From Stemphylium vesicarium (taxonomy: Eukaryota; Ascomycota; Dothideomycetes; Pleosporales; Pleosporaceae): 64,000 nucleotides of DNA. The notes beneath the pieces were generated by a model that was not told the origin of the DNA, did not search any database, and was given only the letters and a program-made list of their open reading frames with translations. Positions 54,548 through 64,000 of the stretch are shown piece after piece (position 1 is the first letter of the stretch; the number at the start of each line of letters is the position of its first letter). The stretch covers positions 248,001-312,000 of the forward strand of contig QXCR01000015.1 in NCBI GenBank assembly GCA_004380135.1. Direction: 5' to 3'. Made by a program: the position numbers and the translations under genes.

Positions 54548-57500
54548 ATGGCGACAGGCTTCGACGAGCTCTTAGACTTTTTGCTGTCAGAAATTGCTCT
54601 CCTCGGCGTTCAAGGTATGCATGACTCGCTGCGCGTATTGTCCCTGCTTTTGCAATTACACTAGCCACTATCCACAAAACTCACCACTTTCGCTTTGGAC
54701 AAGCTGTTACATGTTTTCGTTCCTTTGAACGTCTGAGCGACTGTAATTCTCGTTACTTTTTTTCTTTCTTTCTTCCTTTTCTATCCTTATCAATTTGTCG
54801 TGCGGCCTGATGCCTTTACCCGTGACACCTGACTGTATTGCTTGTCAGTCGCTAATTCCTCTACAGGCGCCAGCAGCGCGGATTTCCGTCGCTTCATCAA
54901 GAAGTTCTATGGAAAGTCTCACGATGATACAGACAATGAGGCCGGTAAGCAGGAAGGGATCTCTCTTCCGGCAGACGGTCTTGGCCGCAGTTTCTATGAG
55001 CGCACATGGCAATGGCTCACCAGCCATCCCGACATTCGCATCGTGTATCAAAAGGAGGTTCGCGACTACACGCTCTCAGAGTTCGAGGCGGCTGAGCTGC
55101 ACGAGACTGGCACAATTGGAGATATCCACGCAGCAGGGTCTGACCAGCAGACGGGTGCCTTCTCAACCGGGACCGTACAACCCTCCAAGACTTTGACCGC
55201 GTTAGGAGAGGCCCTGCGGCAGCGAGTCCACAAAGAAAAAGGACGCCCAAAAGAACCCACGGATCCCTCAAATCAGGCCATAGCTCCACTGCCCGCACGT
55301 CGCCCACCTCGCGATGTACCAGAGGCCATACACACGACTACAGCCGTTTTCGATGAGCCCAGCTCCAGCATGACTGCGCCTCGCCTGTACACAAGCCAGG
55401 GCAGAGTATGGCAAGCTCTGACAGGTCATGGCATTGATCTGAAAAAAGTTCCAAGCATGGAGTTTGTGTTGCTGTCACTCATCGCTGCTCGCGGAGCGGC
55501 TGGCATCACACAACCTGAGTTAATTGGACTAAGTGGCCAAGACAAAAGATCCGTGCCCCACAGGACAGATGAGCTGGCTCGAAAGAACTACATCTCCAAG
55601 TATCCTGTCCAATCCAACAAAATGCGCACTAGTCTGTGCATCCATACAAAGTTCGTCTCTCAGAACGCCTTCATCGAATCTAGTGCTGTGGAGGATGTGT
55701 ACCAAGAGGATGGAACTTTCGTAGTCCGAAGCTTTGCACAGCTACTGTACAACAAAGTGGGCGAGGGAGGTATTGTCCCTACGCGCACGATTCGAGAGAA
55801 ACTGGTATGCCCATCACTTTCGACAACTTCTGTGCCTTGCTAACCTGTATCAGGGTGTTCCAATGTCATCATGGAATAAGCGGGCCACTCAGGGTGCACT
55901 TATTCGATTGGATCAGAGCGGAATGATCAAGCGACGCAGAATTCGTAAGAAGAAGACTGGGGATGCTTGGATCACTTGTATCCAGGTGATGCGTGCCCCT
56001 CGGGATGAGGATCTAAAGAATCTTGGATTCCGACGTACAGCTGACCTTACGGACGGTTCAAATGCAGAGCCGCTTGACGAGGATGCCAACGGTGATTCGG
56101 TAATGAAAGACCTTGAAGTCGATATGCTAGATGATGCAGATACCACTGCCGATCCCCAGGCCCATGCACAGCCTGTCGACGAACCCAAGGTCATACCACC
56201 TCAATGGACACCAGATCGCTTTCTCCCCAATACGGTATTTGATGCCGTCGCACTTGGGGGTCCAGAGGGATGGGATTCTGAGGCTCTGCGCGACCGGATT
56301 GTTGGACCGTTCTGGAGGCGCCCAATGGAGTCATACTTTTCGCGCATAACAAACCACTGGGAGAAGACTCAGCCGATCCATCTTCGACATTTGGCCGTCA
56401 TAAGAGATCAGGGTGTCACCGAGGAGAAGAAGTTTCTTCACTATGTCTATCGTACATACGCCAACTTTGAAAAGGCTGTGGAACTCAAATATGCTCACTG
56501 GGGCGGTGTAGCCGACCTAGATTCTAATGAATCATTCGATCCTTCTCGAAACAGCGTAATGCTTGATCCTTGGGGCTTTCCGATTGTCAAACCGGGGGAT
56601 CTGGTACGTGGATCTGGGTCAGCGACACTGTCCGAGGCTGGTTCAGCTGTCGTGAAGCCGCGCAAATATGGTTCACGATGGGACATTGCCCTAGCACAAG
56701 AGATCGGCTACAAAAAGTCCTACACCCCAGCCCCGAAAATCAAAACTCCCCGTAGTTCAGGCAAACCCAAGAAACCGAAAGCCGTGAAAGAAAAGCCTGC
56801 TCGAGTAGCTAAAGCTCCCAAGCCACCAAAAGCTTCGGCACTTTCACTAACGCCAGACGAGAAGATTTCGTTGGGGCTCGATCCTAATGCTCGATTGGGT
56901 GCAAAGCTTCAGAAACAGATTCTTGCTTACCGCCAAATGACAGGAGATCCGGCAGCGCTGCCAGACGCAGTTGCGCCCGAGAAAACCAGTCGTCAGCTCA
57001 GTGTACCTCTTATGTCAAAGGAGGAGCGAATCGCCGCAGGCCTTTCTCCAAGAGGGCGTTTGGGCATAGAGCAAGAGAACAAAATCCGAGAGGAGCGCGG
57101 ACTACCGACGTTGGTAAAGAAGGAGAAGAAGCGAGCAACAAAGTCCACCAAAGAGGCCACACTACTCAGCAAGCAGCAAAGAATATCGCTGGGTTGGAAA
57201 GGCCACGGACGACTGCCGCAGGATCTTATAGAAGGTCTCCGCAAGGAGCGAGAGCAGGGTACCGCCCTTGAAGATTCTAAGGTCATTCTCAGCTTTATGG
57301 ATGAGATGAGGGCGAAAGCAACAAAACCAGAAACACCCAAGAAGACTACCGAGCCCCCTAGGAAGTCAATTGCCCCTGTAGAAGAGCAAGAACAGCCTCC
57401 GGAGAATCTAGACACAGAGAATACCTCAAAACAGAACTCCGCAGAGCCGGAGGCCCAAGAGGTCCTCCCATTCACCGGCGACTTGGGGAAGCGAAAGGTT

Positions 57501-60500
57501 GAAGCTACAGTGGATACTCCAGCATTAAGGAAGAAACGGCGAACAAAAGAAGCCACACCACAGAAGTCGACTCCAGGGCCTATATCGGCACAGACTTCCT
57601 CTCCAACTGATGCCGCACGTACGCTTCGAAGCGGTACTCTATCGACGAACCCTGACGGACACGGCACAGAGGCTACGACACCCTTGATTGTGGCAGATGT
57701 CAGCGAAGTAGCTCAGTCGATACCCTCAGCAGCCGAGGAGTCTGTTCCGCCAAACTCGGAAGCTGCGTCTCCAGCGAAGCCTTTGGAGAAGACGTACATG
57801 ATGCCTGATACCTCTAAACTCGACGCCGCAGCTCGAACAGCTCTTGAGCAGTATGAACAGCGAAAATCTCCAGGGATTTATCTCAATCCGTACATGAAGC
57901 AGAACGTCGGTCGAGGTCGTCCAAGAAAGGCGATTATGGCGACCTTCAAGCTATCGCGTTTAGCAGAAATCGACTGGTTCAAGGCGGGTGATGACCAAAA
58001 GCAACCAGTGCGTGGAAACGATGTAGCACAGGCACCTGGTACCCCACAAACAGATGCCGCTCATCAGGTTGAAAGGGCGATCGGCTCACGACAAACTTCA
58101 TGCGCTGCGGAATCGAAGCAACTGCAAGTGCAAATGCAGCGGTCAGCCGACGTGGAGATGCAGCAGAATCTCCAGAACCATACCCCACCGCCTTCCATTA
58201 GTGATGAAACAGTTGTAGTAGATCCTGAAGATCTGCCAGCTGCAGCAGGAAATAGCACAGAAGCGCCTACGCAGTCTTTGACGGACTCTGCAATCGCCGG
58301 CAAAGAAGCTGAAGCCGATGCAACTGCGGTCGCTGTTCCCAGCGATGGGGAAGATCTGTCCCATACCGTACTGGATACGACAGAGAAGCAATCACCGCGA
58401 CCGGTCGCGTCGATACCACCACGCATGGTGGGCGGTTGGGCACCGATCAACGCATCTGAGCGGTCCCGCACCTCACCATATCATAGTCCCTATGCCGTCA
58501 GTTCAGTAGGAGAAACTCGTCCGCCACCGCCGAATGCAAGCACCGCTCATGTTATGAACGAGGAGCTTCCCACAGTCACTGGATCGCAATTGCCTACTTC
58601 CGGGAGCAATGACAATCACACCCTCCATAGTGGCATTCACAGCGCGATTGTAGAGGCCCCAGTCCCTCCTGTACCAGGTACCAAGCCAAGAGCTAAAGAG
58701 TCTGGAATAGGTGGCAGTCAGCGTCATTTCAGGCAAAGGATCATACTGGATATCATCAAACGCTGTAACGGTGTCTTTCCTGGTGGAGGGGAGATCCTAA
58801 GACCGTTTCTTACCCTTTGGCGCGAACGGCACGCACAGATAAAGGAGCCATCCCTCAGTACTATCAGCGAAACCCTCAGAAGCATGGCCTGCCAACCAAA
58901 ATTCGGGTTGAAGCACTGGAACTTCGCCGCACAGAACAAGAACACACCAGGTACGACCACTAGAAGGATGTTCACATGGGCAAACCTCACCGAAAGGAGT
59001 CCCCAAGTATTGAGGCTGGCGCACAACATGGCCCAATATTCTCAGCAGAAGGAATACACTGCCCGTGTGTCGGAAAAATCGCTCTTGTATTACCCAGATG
59101 AGATTCGTGATCTCATTGGCGAAGTCGTGTCGTACCAACCGGTTCAGGCAGCCCCCAAAGACGAGAGCATCGTCCTTAACCGACTGAACCCCGAACTTGA
59201 GAAACAGATCAACGACGCCAAACTGCGAAGGCGTTCTGAGCTGAACAAGCAAAAGAAGCTAGAAGAGAAGGCTCGCAAGGTGCAGAATGCACAGGTTGAA
59301 CAGGCGCTTTCGAAACAGCCTGGTGATGCGCCGCGCGCAAAGCGGGCGCGACTTGCCAGCTTGAACGATAAGAGCAAGCGCATCCGACGGACTCCACTCT
59401 ATACTGCAGGACTGGGGTCGCTTGATGATGATTCTGACGATGCGGAGACTGGTGGACTCGACCATGGTGCGGCCGAGAAGCCTGGGCAAATCTCACTCGT
59501 CTGGACGCGCCCTATCGTTGCGCCCGTGCCGGAACGTGAGCCAGTTCCAGATGGAGAGCAGTTTGAGGACGACGAAAGCGATGACGAACCACCAGATTGG
59601 GTGGAACAAGAAGTACAAGGGCACGTCGCTAATGCGGAAGCCCCCACTGGAGAGCGTCCTTCGAAGGACGTTATGACGGTCGAACCCGATTCTACAGAAT
59701 TAAGGGAGAATTCACCTAAGCCGCCGGATGGCGATGCACCTGCGGAGCCTGCTACTGCCCAGAAGAACAAGAAACGCGTGAGAATCGCAGTTCCTCGCGA
59801 TCAATCATCTAGGAAGAGAGTTCGGTTAGCGCCCGCAGCCATTGATGATATGCAAGACGGAGTAATCACTCCCCATTCCAGCTCTGAGGAGGATGCGAAA
59901 TCCGATTCGGAGGTGATAGATGACAGAGGAGAGGATGGCAAAGCAGTGCGACGCAAGACGAAGAAGCCGACTGTCAGGACAGTCCAGGGTCGTCAACGGG
60001 GCAAGCCCGGCCCTCCCCCAACCTTGCTCGAACGACTTACTGGCCTTACGGGTGATCCAAACGATCCGGTCTACCAGCCGCCTCAGCGTGGCTCGAGGCC
60101 TGGTATGCCATCAAGGCCGTGGAGCGAGAGGACGAAGAAGATCCCTGCCAACAGGCACAAGAAGCGGCTACAGTATGCAGAGGTCGTTGAACAGGTAGAT
60201 GAGTTCAAAAAGCTCTTCTGCACCTTCGTGGTGGTCTCTTCGTTATCGGGCAAAGATGGGCAGATTGACTGGAACCTTGTCAAAAACGCTCATGCTAATG
60301 ACAAGCTCTTCAACTTGAATAGGGCTCGTCAGCTCTGGGCTTGGATGCAGAATCGTATGGCCGATCAAGTGAGCGAGTTGACTATATCCTTTCAATCGTT
60401 ATACCTGGAAGCTTATGAAGCCGGCAAAGTTGCCACTATCGAGGATCCCGAGACACATGACTGGGCAGGCCTCGTACGATGGGCTACCCGGAAGTGCGCC

Positions 60501-62126
60501 TACCCTGACCTCCCTCTCCCGATTTTGCAGGAAGCGATGCAACAACTCACCATTGAGGAATCGAGCTACGAGAATCTGGATCGGGTAAGTTGGTACAAGG
60601 CTGCAACTGCAGATCGCACAAGGACAATGCTTCAACTCCAGCATTCATTTACCACTCCTCTTCATCGATCACGAACAGCCACCTGGTCGTCCGAGGACAA
60701 GCTTCTCAAGGCACGGTCATGGGTTCGAGCAAACACTGCGACGCCGCAAGCGCTCTACGACGCAGATCTGGCGCACGAGAAATTCAAAGACTTGGGAGAA
60801 ACTGTGCTAGTCAACGTCGTCGGAGAATTTGTTGAGAAGCAGCATCTTCGAATGCGAAAACTCAAGCGCCTCTTGCCGGGACGCAATTACAACTTCACCC
60901 AAGCCTTGGCGAAGAAGTACACACGCTTGTTCCAGCTTGATGACTTCATGCACGCGGTCGAGGTCAAGAAGAAGATGGATACTGCATTCACAAGCGAAGA
61001 TCCGGAAATGCGGTCATACAATATGTCACGATGCGAAGAAGACGGTTCTTTCGCAGCAATCATGTTGATGGTCAGTGAAGGAACAGTCAAGCTAGCTCCC
61101 CAGCTGCCTCCTGTCCACAACGAATTCAATGCTCCTCTCCCAAAGCTATCAGTATGGGGTTTCTGCGAGGGTGGCTATAATCACCGAGCAATCGACCGAG
61201 GTCGTTTGTTCTGGGACATTCATGTCGTCCCCACAGACCAGTACAAGATCGGTAGCCCATTGCAAACGCTTCCTCAGCCATCACCGCCGGTGCACAACCC
61301 GAAAACTGCAGTATGGAACTCTCTGCCCGAGCCGCCTCTTCCTGGAAAGCACGATGCGAACGCTTTACTACCCATTTGGAGCAGTATTGATGGCCAAAAT
61401 GTGACGTGGCCGTGGTGGTACCGTGTCTTAAACCTCGTGTTGCAGCCATTGATCTTCCTGGCTGGTGCCACTCCAGCCGATGTTCTTTCTCACTGCCCTG
61501 AGAACACGACCGAGTTGTTCGAGTTAGAACTTGTCTTGGGCTGGCTCGAATCTGTAGGTGCGGTCAAAAAGACGATTGGTGGTGGTTACATCACTCTTCC
61601 AGGATTCTGGGCCGCTTTCGGCGACCAGCTACACGACATAGAGCATGATTGGTTTGGTGAACATGTCAAGCGAAAAGCAAAGAACCACGAAAAGCAGCGT
61701 TGGCGCGTAGACTACAATCTGCGGCACTCTACGCTGCAGGCGCGGACCACACAACGCACTGACGCTCCTCCCATGGAAGAGGAAGGCGATACAAACATTT
61801 CGGACGCCGGTGCAGTGGAGACGAACACCACCCGTCAGATTCTTAAGAACCCAAAGCAGCAGTACCGGATCATGCAGAAAGCCCTCAACACTCGGCAGGT
61901 GCAAAATGAACAAGACCAGCCAGGCCCATCGACAACTGACCGGCCTACGAACGTTGACTGGCAAACTCAGCCACTCGCCGTCGCAAAGCTGGGAGCAAGC
62001 GTTTCGCGAACACCTGAGGCAGTGAACATGTCTACTGAGGATGTGGACATGGCAGATGCGGACATGGGCGCAGAGGGCGAGGAGGACATTGACGCTGAAG
62101 GAGAAGATGACGACGACATGTATTGA
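54548..62126 (+). CDS. TFC3: TFIIIC largest subunit, B-block binding (Tfc3/tau138)
   Basis: DNA-binding subunit of TFIIIC that recognises the B box of tRNA genes for RNA polymerase III. Exons 54548-54614, 54867-55804, 55854-62126; introns 252 and 49 nt; 2425 aa. The start MATGFDELLDFLLSEIALLG continues GVQ|GASSADFRRFIKKFY. The B-block winged helix is near 215-290 (FVLLSLIAARGAAGITQPEL). A long disordered Lys/Pro/Glu-rich centre contains three related motifs about 51 residues apart (near 668, 720 and 772; pattern E/Q-x-I-x-x-G-L/W-x-x-x-G/A-R-L). An AT-hook-like GRGRPRKA lies near 1021. Later winged-helix-like segments include FRQRIILDIIKRCNGVFPGG. The last residues are very acidic. For exon 2 an alternative in-frame acceptor 18 nt upstream would add six residues (VANSST); the shorter form fits homologues better. 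Confidence 0.93.
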
Positions 62127-62644
62127 GCACGCACGTCGTCTAAATCTCGTAAGCAACGTAGAAGCTACGTTCGACTTAGAGATGGCTTGCTGTTTCTCTT
62201 CAAAAAAAAAGTTTTGTTTCTTTGTTTTCAGTTCCTACACATACATGCATAGCGAGGCGCCATCACTGTGGCTTGGTTCCACGACTTCCCATGGTTGGAG
62301 AATATCATGATACTGTATAGTAGACTTAGTATAGTAATTTGCGATGCGCAATGCATTAGTAAAAAGCTTTGTTAGTAGAGTGTCAAGATTTTTGCGTTAG
62401 ATGATGTGTTTATCTGCTACAAACCTTGGCGGGCCTTTTGAGGCACATAGGTACGACCGTTACCAGACATTGCCATGGATGTCGATGCTCCAAAATCATC
62501 GAGAAAAGAATGAGATTTTCAGGGTATTGATGTCATATTGGTGCGTCTATAAGAGCCACGAGGCATGTAACAATAATTACATATGCAAACAAAAGAGATA
62601 TGTCCAGCGCCTAAACTCCAATCCAGCGTGTCGAGTCGTCATTA
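62127..62644. other. Convergent 3' region
   Basis: 3' flanks of TFC3 and the tetraspan protein. An oligo-A tract sits at about 62202-62210. No gene seen. Confidence 0.5.
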
Positions 62645-63346
62645 TTACACCTGCTGGGAACCCATAGTACCACTTTCCATCTCTTCCATCTGCCTCGCGC
62701 CCTTGTTACCCTGCTTCCTCTGTCTCCTCCTCTCTATTTTACCCTTGACAGCAGCCTTTATACCCGAGCAGCACATGACAGTCGAGAACAGCGCACTGGC
62801 CGACCACAGCAGCGCATTGATCAGATCGCACCAAATAGCCCTCTTCATACGTCCCAGGTCTACATTTTCGTATCCCTGCTTGACTCCATCTTCGAGGTAC
62901 GCTTGGTAGAAGGTGGCGAAGGCTGCGAAATAGAAGATGGCTAGCACCCATTCCACTAGCCAGGTGAACCGATAATGTCGCACCGTCACACTATCGAGAA
63001 CCAAGACGAACAGTGTCGCCCCGAAGACGAATTGTGTGTAGATGAAGCTCGATCTAGCGTCTTTGCTCACATGCTGGTTGAGCTCGATGGCGTACGAGAT
63101 ACCGGATGCGAGGGCGAAGGCGAACTGGAGGATGCGGATCGTGAGGCGGAAGAGCGATACGGCGGGCTTATCGAGTTTGCTGTTGACGGCAGCCTTGAAA
63201 TTGGTGGGTGAGATGAATTGCGGCTTGAAGTACGGTGGTACTGGAGTGTAGGGTGGTGGGCTTGTTGATGGCATTTGAGAGAGTGTCGATTGACTTGATG
63301 AAGATGCTGGTGTGTACACAGGCTTTGGCTCTTCGGGTTTACCCAT
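62645..63346 (-). CDS. Tetraspan MARVEL-like membrane protein
   Basis: Single exon, 233 aa from ATG at 63346. The N-terminal 45 residues are Ser/Pro-rich with a PPPYTPVPPY motif. Four hydrophobic segments follow, near 69-90 (LTIRILQFAFALASGISYAI), 103-120 (YTQFVFGATLFVLVLDSV), 127-148 (FTWLVEWVLAIFYFAAFATF) and 172-192 (DLINALLWSASALFSTVM). A basic tail (KGKIERRRQRKQGNKGARQ) ends the protein. The four-helix layout with the charged start of helix 1 resembles the MARVEL domain of fungal membrane-organising proteins; the domain call is inference. Confidence 0.82.
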   Translation of the reverse strand: MGKPEEPKPVYTPASSSSQSTLSQMPSTSPPPYTPVPPYFKPQFISPTNFKAAVNSKLDKPAVSLFRLTIRILQFAFALASGISYAIELNQHVSKDARSSFIYTQFVFGATLFVLVLDSVTVRHYRFTWLVEWVLAIFYFAAFATFYQAYLEDGVKQGYENVDLGRMKRAIWCDLINALLWSASALFSTVMCCSGIKAAVKGKIERRRQRKQGNKGARQMEEMESGTMGSQQV

Positions 63347-63964
63347 CGTTGCAAAGATTAATGTGTCGAGATTTGATGGATTGAAGATATGAGGGTGAGT
63401 TTCGAGATGCTTTTGTGTATAGGCAATGGATCACTGAGGAGCGGGGCCGCAAACGGGTTATATGCGCATGTAAAACTTACGCTGACGCAGCACAGACTCA
63501 ACCAAGTCCCAAGATAGGAGCTATAGATGTCATTTTACGGTTTTTTTGAAGCGCCGAAGTGGAGCCTGAGGCAACTGTACCAGTGTTTAGGGAGGAAAAA
63601 GTAGCGTACTCTCTTTCGCGAAGAGAATACGAGCGGCATGACATCGGCAGACGCGAGGAAATACCTAGTTTGACGGTAGTTCGGCATCCCTTGCAGCAAT
63701 CTGCCGAGTCACTGCGAAGGGATAAAGCTTTTCCACCAAGCCAATGCAGATGCTTAGCTTGGCAATCGTCGTGGGATAGGCAGGCTTGTTCCCTCACAGG
63801 AGATGTTTGCGAAGTTGCGTTGCGGAGGTGTTGTGGCGCAGAACCAGCTTGGCTTGGCGCTCGCGGCCGATCTAGCCCGCGCGTTTCTCTTTTATACGCC
63901 CCGCCTCGCGTCGAATACGCCCCTATACACACCTGTCAGACTTAACTAACTGCAAAGAACAAAC
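63347..63964. other. Intergenic with promoter-like TATA
   Basis: 5' flank of the tetraspan gene. TTTATAC at 63891-63897 lies about 70 bp before an ATG at 63965 and may be a plus-strand TATA box. Overlapping open frames of 128 and 144 codons on opposite strands have no recognisable product. Confidence 0.45.
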
Positions 63965-64000
63965 ATGCAGCAGGAATCGCCACTGTCAGATGTAACGCCG
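63965..64000 (+). CDS. Possible 5' end of a further gene
   Basis: ATG at 63965 opens 12 codons (MQQESPLSDVTP) to the window edge, preceded by an A/C-rich leader (AAAGAACAAAC) and a TATA-like element. The stretch is too short to identify. Confidence 0.25.
   Translation, partial: MQQESPLSDVTP

Noticed and set aside
56993..57667. 224-codon minus-strand frame inside TFC3
   Set aside because: Shadow of the large conserved plus-strand exon; composition reflects the complementary Lys/Glu-rich coding.
63498..63945. Overlapping 144- and 128-codon frames on opposite strands
   Set aside because: Neither has homologous motifs or a clear start context, and they overlap the likely promoter at the right edge.

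Overview
This is a filamentous ascomycete nuclear sequence, most likely Dothideomycetes/Pleosporales. The evidence is dense short introns (mostly 47-65 nt, GTAAGT-like donors, CAG/TAG acceptors), a tRNA with an anticodon-loop intron, and clear fungal orthologues. The class is inferred from the general look of the proteins and was not tested by a search. I re-assembled the spliced genes by hand; in each exon/intron model given, reading phase is preserved across every junction.

Layout. 1-5.4 kb: the 3' end of an unrecognised gene, a long gene-poor stretch, a broken HET-domain gene (minus) and tRNA-Arg(ACG) with an 11-nt intron (minus). 5.4-20 kb: TEL1/ATM checkpoint kinase (minus, 5 exons, 2970 aa) divergent from nucleoporin NUP192 (plus, 3 exons, 1667 aa). 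21-29 kb: a conserved membrane protein, a small secreted protein whose C-terminus looks like a Kex2-released six-cysteine defensin-like peptide behind a (Glu-Gly-Gly)13 propeptide, and two unrecognised single-exon genes. 31-38 kb: ribosomal protein eL32 (6 exons), the neddylation factor DCN1 (4 exons, one 1160-nt intron) and DNA polymerase alpha B subunit POL12 with two MCB boxes upstream, all minus. 38.3-39.5 kb: a PDR16/Sec14-type phosphatidylinositol transfer protein (plus).

39.5-45.2 kb is a gene desert. It holds a roughly 2.1-kb degenerate, satellite-like array (about 42.7-44.85 kb) of 15 or so decayed units that I cannot assign to any known element. 45.2-64 kb: a basic coiled-coil protein (minus), an AIM6-like phosphodiesterase (plus), mitochondrial dynamin MGM1 (minus), urease accessory protein UreD (minus), the TFIIIC B-block subunit TFC3 (plus, 2425 aa), a tetraspan MARVEL-like protein (minus) and possibly the first codons of a further gene at the right edge.

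Most genes are unrelated housekeeping functions (DNA damage signalling, replication initiation, nuclear pore, translation, Pol III transcription, mitochondrial fusion, lipid transfer, nitrogen metabolism), as is normal for fungi, with no visible biosynthetic cluster. The accessory or fast-evolving elements are the HET relic, the defensin-like gene, the large DCN1 intron and the repeat array; the last three are the best candidates for something undescribed.
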